Shown here one piece after another: positions 54,212 through 64,000 of a stretch of DNA of 64,000 bases. Below the pieces are notes generated by a model. The model was given only the letters and a program-made list of their open reading frames with translations. It was not told where the DNA came from and did no database searches. Numbering within the stretch: the first letter of the stretch is position 1; every line of letters begins with the position of its first letter. Both the position numbers and the translations under genes were made by a program. Source of the DNA: Desmodesmus armatus (taxonomy: Eukaryota > Chlorophyta > Chlorophyceae > Sphaeropleales > Scenedesmaceae); contig VIIQ02000069.1 of the NCBI GenBank assembly GCA_007449985.2, forward strand, positions 379,866-443,865, written 5' to 3'.

Positions 54212-55461
54212 CCTGCACGGATCCTGTTGATGTGCTTCGAGTGCACTCAGTCGGCACGTGCCCACAATATCCCACTCACCCTGTTGCAACGGCCTTCACC
54301 AGCTTGCTCGACAGCTGTCAACATCCTCTCCTCCCACTGGGAGGAGAGGGAGTCCCTCAGGCACACAGGCAGGCCTGATATTGAATATCCCCCCCCCCCC
54401 ACCTTGGTGGTGCACTTTGAATGCATTCTCCATCATCCATCCCACTCATATCCCCCCCTCATATCCCCCCCCCCACACCTTGGTGGTGCACTTTGAATGC
54501 AATCTCCATCATCCATCCCACTCATCCCGGATGGCATCCCACTCACCCTGTTGCGACGGCCTTGTCATACTTGACACCAGTCACCACTGTGGACGCCCAC
54601 TTGCCTGTTGGGAGGGGGAGGGGGGGCGAAGGCGGGGTGTGGGTGTGGGGCAGGGGAGCACACAGACACAGCAGGGCAAGCAGCGTCTCATATTCACTCT
54701 CATCCCACTCCCGACCATCAAACCCTCCCTGGGAGCGAACGGCAGTCATTGATGCTGTAGAACCTTGGTCTTTTCGGTCTGGGACGCCCCCCTCGGGCCA
54801 ATCACACGCAACCTCACTGCCACCAAGCAACTGCCCACTGTCTGGCTGCTTGGGCATCTGCCTGGGAATCTGCGATAGAATGTTCCCATGAGAACCTGCC
54901 ATAACCTCTGCGTCAAAGGATTCACCAATGGCACATGATGCCAACGTTTATCCCCCCCCCCCCTGCCTCACCAGCAGAGTAGTGCCTGTGCTCAATGCCC
55001 AGGTCTGTGTGGTTCTTCACAAGAGTGAACTCAGGACAGTCCTGGATATGCACACACCGGCAGCACAGTGATGAAAGAAACACAGTATCACGCATTGCAC
55101 ATGCCACAAGTATGATATGGCTGGAACAGCCCATTGGTTGATGCGCGCACCCCCTGCATTCTTCAACAAGCTCAAGATGTGATCATGCATGCAGGGTAAC
55201 ATCATGCATGTGCAAGCAATCTGCTGCTGTCAACAATTATCTGGCTGCCCGACACACAGAAGCAAACACTACTTACATGCAGTCACAAGCCAGCATGCAT
55301 GCAGTGCACATACGCACAGTCATGTTCCCATCCCTTGGATCAAAAGTGAGCTACTGCTTCTGATAGCATCTGGCCTGAGCACTCACCAGATCGTGGCAAA
55401 ACCAAGGCTTCTCCGCAACTGCTGCTGCCAGGAGCGCCAGGAACAAGCACCAACGCAGCAT
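52075..55461 (-). CDS. Secreted SOUL haem-binding protein
   Basis: Eight in-phase exons on -: 55461-55387, 55041-54972, 54604-54547, 53923-53895, 53517-53393, 53090-52980, 52605-52527 and 52253-52075, giving 241 aa. A signal peptide (MLRWCLFLALLAAAVA) is followed by the SOUL/HEBP fold: CPEFTLV, GIEHRHYSAG, WASTVVTGVKYD, the signature KVEMTAPVTVRV (85-96), FTISFFVPF, DRPALDVYVKAFGGW and the terminal SPFRLRNRHNEVWI. SOUL proteins bind haem or other tetrapyrroles in known systems. The C-terminal tail (about 202-241) is low complexity. Introns carry long C runs (G on the sense strand) and echoes of exons 3, 5 and 6. The gene is divergent from YOS1 with a 473-bp shared upstream region. Confidence 0.93.
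52274..52321. repeat. (CAG)n tract in SOUL intron 7
   Basis: About 15 CAG units on + (CTG on sense) 20 bp upstream of the last SOUL exon. Confidence 0.9.
52849..52897 (-). repeat. Echo of SOUL exon 6 end
   Basis: CTACCTTGATGTATGAATC and the following bases repeat the 3' end of exon 53090-52980, including its donor, with a short deletion and substitutions. Similar echoes of exon 5 (KVEMTA region, about 53588-53625) and exon 3 (about 54269-54305) are present. Confidence 0.85.
54179..54210. repeat. 32-base C run
   Basis: The longest homopolymer in the window, in a SOUL intron (G run on the sense strand). Exact length is unreliable in any assembly. Just right of it, a 70-bp unit (CACCTTGGTGGTGCACTTTGA) is tandemly duplicated at about 54400-54530. 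Confidence 0.95.
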
Positions 55462-55934
55462 GGTGAGGTGTGCTGGTGGGGTGTGCTGGTGGGGTGTGTG
55501 TGGTGTGGTAGTGATTTGTATCCAGAGGTCCGAGGAAGTGAGGTTAGGCGCAGCGACGGGTGAATTCTGCGATGAGCATGCTGATATGTGCAAAGGCGCA
55601 AGGCTTGCAATATTCCGCGACAGAACCCTGCGATCTGGGTGTGGTCCGACGGGAGTTGGGTATGTTATGCTGAAGTAAACCGTTCCTTCAACTGACTAGA
55701 ACATGTGTTATCTGCGCATTCATAAGCTCTCGCACGACCCCAACCCCAGACAAACTGGGATCACTGATCAAGGTGCAAGCTTTCTTTCTGGGAGCTGCTA
55801 TTTTCAACATTTTGGCAGTGCAGGAGGCTGACAAATACCCTTGTCATCATTGATCCAGTGTTGGAGCGTCTGGAGCTCCCCTCTAGTAGCCAGCAGGGGT
55901 CGCAGCAGCTGCTGCATGCCTCAACAACCGCAGC
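55462..55934. promoter_or_regulatory. Shared divergent promoter region of SOUL (-) and YOS1 (+)
   Basis: 473 bp separate the two start codons. Both promoters and 5' UTRs must lie here. A GGTGTGCTGGTGGG repeat is next to the SOUL start. No clear TATA box is seen for either gene. Confidence 0.5.
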
Positions 55935-57611
55935 ATGACGCTATGGAGCCTGTTGCAGGTACGTGGGTGCTACTGCCTTGCGCAGTTCTCATGCGTGCTG
56001 CTATATCCATCAATTTGGTTTGAGGTGCTGCTTTGTCTCGTGCGTCTGCTAGTAGTGTCTGCCTGCCTCGGCCTGCTGTTTGAACATTCACCAGGCACAG
56101 CAGGCACAGCTGTTTGTTGGGACCCTTGTCACTTCCATGCTGCCATACTCACTGATGTAGTCAATTCAAAGCAGCACAACATCCAAGGATACACGCAGCA
56201 GTAATTTTCAGCAGCAATATGTTTCAACAGCAATAATAATCAGCATTGCTTTGTAGTACAACACAGATGTAATGTGGATGACTACGCTTGCTAGCGTTTG
56301 TGCATAGGCACGGCTCCTGCAACTGTTTGCAACACACTCACAGGTATGCTACGCATGTATCTGTCAAACCCCTGCCTGCCCCACCCCCCTCCCCCTTGCA
56401 GGCCATTCTGATGATGTTCAACAGTGTAGCCATTCTCAACAATGAACGCTTCCTGGAGAAATGTGAGTCGGTGCAGGAGCAGCAACACCAGGACTTGGCA
56501 GCAGCAGCATTCATCAGCAGCAGCATTCAGCAGCAGCAGCAGTGGCGGCGGCGGCAGCGTTCAGCAGCAGCGCTGTCGGTCCCTGATGCCGCTGCAGGCA
56601 TCTTGGGTGCTTGTGTGTTTGCGGGCAGAGGGGGCGGGGCGGGGTGGGCTGGGGTGCTGTTTGGGGGGGGGTGGTAGGGGGGCTGTGCAAGGGCAGCAGC
56701 AGCTCTGTGACAGGTTGCAGCAGCAGCAGCAGCTTTGGTGCTCGTAGCACAGTCGGGCGTTAGGGTTTGAGGAGCACAAGTTGGTTGCGCAGTTGGTGTA
56801 CCTAGTGCCTGGCGAGCATGCTGGTGGTCCCAATCAGCCAGCACTAGCAAGTGTTGTTGGTGACCCTTCTGCCACTGTCACTGCTGCTGCTGCTTCTTTT
56901 GCTGCTGCTGCTGCTGCTGTGCAGATGGCTGGGGTTTCTCTCAGATGCAGAGCTCCAACGGCCTCAAGATGTCCATCATTGGAGGCATCCACGCAGTGCA
57001 CTACTTCAGGGGTGAGTAGCGCTGCGGATGGGTGGGTGGAGAGGGGGGGGGGGGTGACCGATAGTGTCTGTATGTGGGTGCAAGGGGGGGCAAGGCTACG
57101 CAGTGCACTACTTCAGGGGTGAGTTGAGCGGCGGATGGGTGGGGGGGGGGGGGGTGAAGGAGGGGGGGGCGGGCACTGATAGGGTCTACGGGTGGGAGGG
57201 TGGGGTGGGTGTGGGGGACGTAAGGCAACACTGTGCACTGGCAGTGCACAACATCAGGAGTGAGCTGGAGGGGGAGGCGACAGGTTCTGCCAGTGGCAAG
57301 GAGGTGGTGGTGGTGGTGGGGGGGGGGGGGGGGGGGTAGGTGTCTTGGGGGGGGGGGGGCATGGGGCTTGGTGGAGATGCTGCAAGTGGACACTACAGTC
57401 ACGTAGTTGCACCAGGGCACACAAGTGGGGGCGAACAGCAATGAGTTGTGCCTCCCCATACCTAGAAAGTCATCGTCGAGACAGGGAACATCGTGCTGAC
57501 CAGCTGCTGCTGTCACTGTCGCTGCTCCTGCTTTTCAACTTGATTGCTGCTGCAGCCTTCCTGATGGTGATCAATGCAGTTGTCATACTCATAAAGCTGC
57601 TGTCAGGATGA
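55935..57611 (+). CDS. YOS1: YOS1 / IER3IP1 small ER-Golgi membrane protein
   Basis: Four in-phase exons: 55935-55958, 56402-56462, 56925-57011 and 57556-57611, giving 75 aa, the usual family length. Sequence marks: MTLWSLLQAILMMFNSVAIL as the first membrane segment, NNERFLEKYGWGFSQ as the conserved loop, IIGGIHAVHYFRAFLMVIN and IKLLSG at the C-terminus, aligning with the VRTVMRVPLIIVNS ending of IER3IP1. The protein works with Yip1/Yif1 in ER-to-Golgi vesicle formation. The last exon is only 56 bp; its acceptor was chosen because phase and alignment both fit. Two degraded copies of the exon 3 end follow at 57097 and 57232. Confidence 0.88.
57097..57262 (+). repeat. Two echoes of YOS1 exon 3 end
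   Basis: GCAGTGCACTACTTCAGGGG plus GTGAG recurs at about 57097-57125, and a more diverged copy (GCAGTGCACAACATCAGGAG) at about 57240-57262. G runs separate them. Confidence 0.85.
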
Positions 57612-60153
57612 GCACAGCAGCAGCAGCAACAGCAGCAGCAACAGCCTCGGCCGCCTCCGCCGCCGCTCCAGCAGCAGCAGCAGCGGCAACAACATCAGCA
57701 GCCGTACCACTGGCTACGTCTGCAGCAACATGCTCCAGCTGCTGGGGGACAGCGCAGGAGATTGCGGCAGCAGCAAGTTGCCACAAGCTGCGCTGGCAAG
57801 CAGCTGCAGCAGTAGGGGCTGGTGTAGTGGTGGCGGCGGCGTTGTTGCAGCAGCAGCACCAGCGTCAAAATTGGCCGCTGAAGTAGTAGTGGTGGTTGCA
57901 GAAGTTGTGAGGAGCAGCCGTGGCAAACTCCCAAATATTCCTGTTGTGGGGTCACTCCACATTCACGAATGGTATCCACATTTCCGATGGCATCCATCCA
58001 ATGTCATCCACGATTGAGGGGGGCAGGCATGGTGGGAGCAAGAGCAGCTGCACCTGTTGGGATGTGGGGCCTTCAGAGGTACCGCACAGCAGGCAGCAGG
58101 GCGGGTAGGAAGCAGTGGGTGTGCTGGACAGCAAGAGCAGCCGCTAGCAGGGCGGGGCACTGGCAGCGAGAGGCCCAATGTAGCAGAAGGCGATCTTGTC
58201 ACGTGATGACAATGCCTGGGGTGCTGTCCGTTGTGACAGTACTTGGGTTGATAACTGTCGTCTGGGTGATGAGTAACATGATCTTGTGTGACCAGCGAGG
58301 GTGTCTTGTCAGCTGCACCTGCTGCGCAGCAGCATCAGTGGCAGCATCAGCAGCAGTAGTAGTAGCAGTAGCAGCAGCAGCGACATTCCTGTAGTGTGCT
58401 GCTATGGTGTAGTGTGGGGCGCCAGAAGGTGGAAGTAAGTGCAGCCATCCCGTGTACTGTACTGCGGTCAAACTTTCGTATCACCGGCCAAGTTACGATT
58501 CGCCGTGGTAACAGTGTACAGAGGTGTTCCAACACGTTATGATGCTGTGTTGTACTCTTGTTTGCTTGAGGACGCGTCTGCGGACGGCTGTCGTGCGCGG
58601 CCGCGCCAGCAGGGTGCTGGCGCGGCCGCTGGTCGCGGCCCTTGCCCATAAATTATACTTGCTCAAAAATTGGCACCACCCCATGGTGCATAAGGTCATC
58701 CAGTCAACAACAAGACGCAGAGCGCCTGGCCACACAGATGGCAATGAGGAGCATGTATAACTCCATCAATATACAAGCGTCGCAGTGGTAGTTGAACTCC
58801 AAACAGCCCTTATCATAATGTGCAGCATTGAGCTGACAGCCCATGAGCTAGTGCATGCGCGGGCACTCCCAGATGCCAGGCAGGGCCAAACCGGGCCCCG
58901 GCAAGTTGCTGACAGCGCCTTCAGCACATGAACCCTTGTGCAGCACGTCGCATGTAAATGTACGTACGTCTCCACCTAACATAGCCTGTGTGGCGACGCT
59001 GCCAATTGTATCAAGCTGTGTTGCATGAAAGCCTGTGCAGCCCACCCAAACCATGTGCACTACTAAGCTGCTGCAGTGCACCAGCTGCTGACTCTTGCCG
59101 CTGCTGACGAGGTGACCCTCCCTTGCTTGAGGTGTGGCTGCTGCGTTCCGCCAGATCACCTTCCTGCTTTGCTGTCTGTCAGCGGTGTGTTCAACGCAAG
59201 TTGCTGGTGGCCGTCCACCCTGCGAAGCCTGCGCATTGAGGTCGTTGCCACTGCCGCAAGGGATGCCAGCTAGGCTCGCCACGGTTAACAGTGGTACCTT
59301 CCAGCCCCACAGCCTTGCTGGCAGCTTCAAGGAGGCTCCGCCCTCTTGTTCACTGGAGTCGGCCTTCCAACCGTTGGACTACTTGAACCAACTCTGGTAC
59401 TTGTGCATCACCTGCATGCAGCAACACGCAACTGCTGAGTTTCCCAGCACTGTTGTCTGCAGGGCAATGTTGCCACTATTTCCGACTGCCGTGGATGCAC
59501 TCTACGGCAGTTCGTCCAGTCAACTGTGTTTGCACAGCTTCAACCTTGTGGCCCACACGTCCTGACTGCATGTTGAACCTTCGGTATCACACTGGTGTGT
59601 CAGCAGTTAATAACAAGCTCAGGCGGACTCGTCACTGCAAGCACTGAGAACAGTCTGTGTGAGAGACACACCTGCACCCTTACTGCCTCCAGTTGGTCCC
59701 TGGCCCAGTCCCCCACGACCCGTGCCAGAGCAATAGCTGGCACCTCCACCCCAAACACTGCCAGCTGCTTCTGTAGTAGTGCCGCAGCAGCGTGAGCTCC
59801 CGGCCTTGATGGATGATGCGGCAGCTGTGGAGCACCTTTTGGAAGTTTTGCGGTCGTGACCTTCTCAAAGGCAGTTGCTGTGTTTTAGATGGCGCCTGAA
59901 GTGCAGCAGAGCAGAGCAGTGCAGCGCAGTGTAGTGCAGTGCAACAAAAGCACACTGTTTGAGGCTCAAACAACAGTTAGGGGCCAATCACCCTCAGTGA
60001 GTGGTGACAGATGACACTGCGCACTCAATGCGTTGTGTCCTTTTCCCCCATGGGCTATGGCAGAGGTGGCTGTAATCCAAACTGCTGTTTGTGCTGCTTA
60101 TAGAGAATGTACAGCTCAGCATCAACAGTATTCTTTGAAAACGCTTCAAAAAA
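57612..60153. other. Mostly unassigned stretch; one exon-like segment on -
   Basis: No confident gene. Ala-rich CAG-type ORFs at 57608-57886 are low complexity. On the - strand, up to a donor at 59672, a segment reads LQKQLAVFGVEVPAIALARV, then VGDWARDQLEAVRVQ. It looks like a real exon and could belong to the ORF at 60154-60828. A 15-bp-arm perfect hairpin rich in NotI sites lies at 58597-58629. Confidence 0.35.
58597..58629. repeat. Perfect GC-rich hairpin
   Basis: GCGGCCGCGCCAGCA and TGCTGGCGCGGCCGC flank a GGG loop. Extremely stable; function unknown. Confidence 0.85.
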
Positions 60154-60828
60154 TCACAGGAAATGCTCCCAATTCACAGGAGCACCCTGCACCTTCACAC
60201 AGACGCTGTGGGCTATGTTTCTGTGGCCGAACCCACCTGTTGGCCAGCCGTCGCCGTCCACCTCATTCGCGATGAAGTACACCATTGGATAAAGCAGTCC
60301 TGTGGGCGGTCTTTGCTGTGCGCAAAGGTGACTGGCTTGGCTTTCAAGGAATAGGGCGAGTCCTCGTTTGTGAGCTGGCAGCTGCAAAACACGAGCTGGA
60401 ACAGCGCATACGCTGGCTTTTCCTGCTGAGGGGTGTTCCTCTCCGTACTGCCCACAGGAAACTAGCAGGAAGTGACCGCCTAGGAACTGCTCGGCGGCTT
60501 CTATGGGGTGGGCTTTTGGGGGCCAGCTGGTGCCGGGCGCTGCGAGAATGGCCAACTCCTGTCGTGCTGCCTCGAGGCTGGTGAGGAGGAAGTCAAAGTT
60601 ATCGGGCACAGCGTTCGGGGCGGCGCGCTGCTAAGTCATCACATGCGACCTGCTGATAGTCGAGCTGCTGTTGTGGCATGTTGAGGAAACATGGGTGGGA
60701 AGCTGCTCAGTACGCGGGTGCACAGGTCGATAGAAAGCGTTAGCTGGTGCGGAGTACAGCAAGCTGCGACTGCCACTGTGCAGACGACTGCTAGCAGCGC
60801 TGTGGGAGGAGTGCTGCTGCTGTAGCAT
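60154..60828 (-). pseudogene. Unrecognised - strand ORF with one internal TAG
   Basis: An ATG at 60828 opens a Ser/His-rich, transit-peptide-like N-terminus (MLQQQHSSHSAASSRLHSGS) that reads to a TAG at 60633-60631. The same frame continues at once with AAPNAVPDNFDFLLTSLEAA, GTSWPPKAHPIEAAEQFLGG and PMVYFIANEVDGDGWPTG, stopping at 60154. One change, CAG to TAG, would explain the break. Part of the middle may be an intron (GGCG/GTCACTT to CCACAG/GACTGC). No family is recognised, so gene status is uncertain. Confidence 0.4.
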
Positions 60829-60971
60829 TTTGTGTGATGTGGCTGGTGGTGATAGCGGTTGGAAGATGCGCGGCCTGGGGTTGTTCTAGGCCTTTATTCC
60901 TATAGAAGTAGAACTGACAGCTATCAGACATCGGAGCACATCACTTTTGCAATTTGTGCTTATAAGCAAAA

Positions 60972-61524
60972 GCACCAGGGCCGTACCGCCTAGGTCGAGA
61001 TGACCAGGTCACTCGGTTTCCCTTAGGTCGAGAAGGACAGTGACCTAACGCAGATTGCAGAGCCTCCTAGGCCCTGTAGAACGCACGGGCAAGCCCGCAG
61101 CATGCCCACATTGCTTCAGATGGATATGGAGCATGGTTTCCGCGCTGCAGCAGCAGCTGCAGGGCCTCCACAGCCCTCTGCAAACAGTAGTCACTGCTTG
61201 GGGACAGCCTGATTTTGGCTCAGTCCCCACAGGCTGCTGTAGGGGACCGTCCAAACTGCGAAACATAGACAGCTGGCAGCTAAAGAAGTGCACACATAGT
61301 ATTATTCCATAGTTGCCCACTGTATTGTGCTCACCAGGCTGACAGGGAGCACTCAGCAGCAGGGGACAGCAGCAGGGAGGGGAATGTGTGATGCTGCTGG
61401 CTTGCCCGTGCGTTCTACAGGGCCTAGGAGGCTCTGCAATCTGCGTTAGGTCACTGTCCTTCTCGACCTAAGGGAAACCCGAGTGACCTGGTCATCTCGA
61501 CCTAGGCGGTAACGGCCCTGGTGC
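60972..61524. mobile_element. Mutator-like MITE with long inverted repeats
   Basis: 553 bp. The terminal inverted repeats of about 123 and 125 bp (60972-61094 and 61400-61524) begin GCACCAGGGCCGT and end GCACGGGCAAGC, differing by two single-base indels and almost nothing else. The flanking 9-bp target duplication TAAGCAAAA (60963-60971 and 61525-61533) is perfect. Long inverted repeats with 9-bp duplications define MULEs. The 305-bp centre has no transposase; it includes GCTGCAGCAGCAGCTGCAG and might be captured host sequence. Confidence 0.93.
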
Positions 61525-61533
61525 TAAGCAAAA

Positions 61534-62583
61534 AGTGACCAGTTTTTCACCCCAGTGACAGCTTCCTGAGTCCCAGTAACAGCTTGAAGCTGCCAATGCT
61601 TTAATGTAACACACATGCATGCATGTTGATCTCAAGATCAAAATTTCGGAGTGAGGCTGGCAAAGTTTTGAATTGAGATAGTGGTTTCAGGAAGCTGATG
61701 GTGCAAGTGGCTTGAAAGTTGCAGCATTACGACAGAAGAGTCTACCTGATGCTGACGGACCTCGTGCACCTGCAGCACAGCTGTTAACATACAAGTGCTT
61801 GCACACTGATCTACATACGTTATCCAATTTCAGCAGCCCCGTCCCACAAGTGTGTCGGAGACTGCCAATGTTGAACGTCATTAAGCAGTATGTGTGTGCA
61901 AAGTAAAGGCAGGCCCCGGAGTCACAGAGTGTAGGGCAGCAACTGTCATCTGTTCTGTGTGCCTGAGGCAGTTGCAGCTATGAACACGTCAGCTCTGGCG
62001 CCTGGTTTGGCTCGCAAGGTCAAAAAGGTCGTCAAAAAGCTTTGTTGCATCGCATATGCCACGGGCTGTCGCTGTCTTACACCCCCAGGACGGTTGTGCT
62101 GACACAAGCAACTGCTTTGCATGATACTGTCGCCATCCACCTCCAAAACCGCATGCTGCATCACCTGTAGCAGTCTGTTACAACAGCAGCAAATATAGCA
62201 GATAGTTCAGACGCTATGCACACAGCCGCCCTGTGGTTTCCCCTATCATTCCCTCACACCAACTTCATGGTGCCTCTCAACCACGATACTTGGCGGCAGC
62301 TGGTGCTGAAATGACTCCTGCACGCTGCCTACACTGAAGCGGTGATGGCATGAGCAATGGAAATCACCTTACTGGCCTGATAGCAGCCGAGCCCTAGCAC
62401 CCTCCAACCCCCCAGCGCTCGCAAACTTCTCGCAGTCTCACCCCCACCCGCAACAGCCACGAAGCTCATTGCAGCTGCCATACACACTGGACTGTTGCTC
62501 TGTCAAGCACCCTACCGTTTTCTCCACACACTTCCAAGTAACTTCATTGCGGCCGCCGTCACATTTTCGTCCCGCATGTGCAG
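61534..62583. other. Unassigned stretch before COG6
   Basis: No coding similarity. It probably holds the COG6 promoter and first exon(s), which I could not recognise. Confidence 0.3.
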
Positions 62584-63964
62584 ATCCTGGAGATAAAAAC
62601 AGACTGATCCCCAGATCCCCAGACCCCAGATCTGATAGCAGCCCTCAGCCCCCCTCCCCCCCATCGTGCCCTATCAACCACTCACCTCCCTCTGACCTTT
62701 CTTGCAACCAACTGACACCCATGTTTGACTGCCTCACTGCAGATCCTGGAGATCAAGACAGAAACTCCAACTTGATAGCAGCGCTCAGCACACTGTCAGC
62801 AGTGTACCCCGACAACACCCCAGCAGCACGGCGGCACCTGATAGCAACCCTAGAGCCACCCCTCCCCCCCCCCCTCCCGCTCTCATGCTCTGTCCATCAC
62901 CCTACTGTCTCTTTCAGACCCCTCCCACTGAGCTTTTTGCACTGCCGCCGCCACACAGCTCCCTGCATCTGCAGATCTGGAGATCAAGAAGAATCCCAGA
63001 CTTGATAGCAGCGCTCAGCACGCTGTCAGCAGTGTACCCGACAACCCCCAGCAGCTAGGAGGCACTTGCGCAGCACTATAGAGGAGCGGGCCTGGGTATC
63101 AACGAGCATTCCTTGAAAGCAGCAGAGGGGTGACACAGGTATGTGTGTGTCTGGGGGTGGGGGAGAGGGGCCATTCATCTAGATACTTGGCAGATGGGCT
63201 AAACGGGCTGATTTGCAGGCAGCAGGAAGAGTGGCAATTTCTTTGGGGGTGGGTGGTGTGGGGGCGACAACACCACCGGGCCGCAAGTAGGAGGCACCTG
63301 CAAGCGTCATAGAGGAACGGGGCCTGGGCATACGAACAGTTCTTGGAGCCAGCAGAGGAGTGACACAGGGGGGGGGGTGTAGGGAGGATGGGGGGTGGGA
63401 TGGCAGCACTATAGAGGAGCATGGCATGGGCATGAACGAGCAGTTCTGGAGGCAGCAGAGGAGTCTATACCCTCACCATTCCTCATTGTTCATTGTTTTC
63501 ACTGGTCATCTGCAGGCGCAAGATAGCGTGCCAGCACAGCTGGACGTGCTTTCTGGTTCCTGTTCAGCAATATCTCAGCCCTCGCTAGTGCTCGTGTGAC
63601 AGCCTCAGCCTGCTGGGTGATGCCGACAAGGCGGCACACTATGCACCCCCCCCCCCTCCACCTAACCCCCCCACCCCCCAACCCCAACCCCAACCCCACA
63701 CAGGCAATCGCAATGTCTTTTTTCCACTCCCCCCCCCCCCCCCCGTGGCTCCGCTTCACCGCAGAGGCTAGATGATGTCCAGGCGCAGCTGGACGTGCTT
63801 TCTGGTTCCTGTTCAGCAATATCTTCAGCTCTTGCTACGGCTCGTGTGACAGCCTCTGGCCTGCTGGGTGATGCTGACAAGGCGGCACGGCAGCTGGCAG
63901 CACTTGACTCCAAGGGGCACTGGTGGAGGAGTTCTTGGTGAAGTACCAACTCACACCAGAAGAG
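62584..63964 (+). CDS. COG6: COG6, conserved oligomeric Golgi subunit 6 (N-terminal part, damaged, incomplete)
   Basis: Exon pieces match the COG6 N-terminus: an ILEIKTET segment, LIAALSTLSAVYPDNTPAAR, RRHL, TIEERGLGINE-like, and AQLDVLSGSCSAISSALATA, then RVTASGLLGDADKAARQLAAL and VKYQLTPEE with a donor after 63964. COG6 is part of the lobe B tether for retrograde vesicles at the Golgi. The gene continues past the window. The pieces occur in several copies: 62584, 62743 and 62975 for the first; about 63060, 63290 and 63404 for the second; 63515 and 63765 for the third. Most copies have single-base deletions, for example in GGGGCACTGG near 63915. True exons cannot be chosen with confidence. 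This is either assembly error near repeats or a decayed copy. Confidence 0.6.
63365..63760. repeat. Mono-G and mono-C tracts inside COG6
   Basis: G run at about 63369-63377 and C runs at about 63648-63657, 63668-63680 and 63730-63745. They separate the duplicated COG6 exon pieces. Confidence 0.85.
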
Positions 63965-64000
63965 GTGAGATGGCATACACGCACAAGGGGTGTGTAAGAT

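Noticed and set aside
57608..57886. Ala-rich + strand ORF after YOS1
   Set aside because: Low-complexity GCA/CAG repeat translation with no splice or family support.
58848..59330. IPCGSGNDL segment suggesting a lipid kinase (DAGK/SPHK) on -
   Set aside because: Only one short motif fits and the rest of the ORF has no kinase features, so it is likely chance.

Overview
The window looks like nuclear DNA of a chlorophycean green alga (Scenedesmus/Chlamydomonas-type). The evidence is: many short exons with GT-AG introns in compact genes, TGTAA polyadenylation signals, abundant CAG/CTG triplet runs and long mono-G/mono-C tracts in introns, secreted SPPPP-type hydroxyproline-rich and RCC1-repeat proteins, and a MYND-finger protein family of a kind I associate with these algae. 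Gene models below were assembled by hand from conserved protein segments, splice sites and phase agreement. No transcript data were available.

Layout, left to right. The + strand carries TRM61 (tRNA m1A58 methyltransferase, 1553-7217), then QNG1/DUF2419 (queuosine salvage, 7667-11409). After a gene-free stretch, the - strand carries an RCC1-repeat protein with one repeat per exon (14780-17844). Its 5' side runs into a 374-bp (GCAC)n microsatellite. A young gag-only LTR retrotransposon follows (19098-21586; identical 304-bp LTRs, 5-bp target duplication). The flank to its right holds fragments of a cysteine-rich secreted protein (22.0-23.4 kb, -). A decayed MYND-finger gene (25.5-30.2 kb, +) has two in-frame TGA codons and contains an orphan heat-shock-element array. 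A secreted proline-rich/LRR gene (32950-41080, -) carries a CACTA transposon in its last intron. Next on the - strand are a lipocalin-cyclophilin fusion (42605-48838), an ankyrin protein (49514-51325) and a secreted SOUL haem-binding protein (52075-55461). The SOUL gene is divergent from YOS1/IER3IP1 (55935-57611, +). The right end has an unrecognised - strand ORF with one internal TAG, a Mutator-like MITE with a 9-bp target duplication (60972-61524) and a damaged 5' part of COG6 (62584-63964, +).

The most unusual property is a pattern I call exon echoes. Almost every gene here has one to four degenerate copies of part of its own exons in the adjacent introns. They usually keep the splice-site edge, and often carry indels or stops. 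I count more than 20 across at least nine loci. Second in interest is the lipocalin-cyclophilin fusion: eleven exons join in phase without a stop. Third are two long imperfect intronic hairpins (5987-6117 and 43640-43838) that could be small-RNA precursors.

Functional links: TRM61 and QNG1 both serve tRNA modification. The lipocalin-cyclophilin, SOUL, LRR and RCC1 proteins all appear to enter the secretory pathway, where YOS1 and COG6 work in ER-Golgi traffic. I treat these as thematic neighbours, not as proof of co-regulation.
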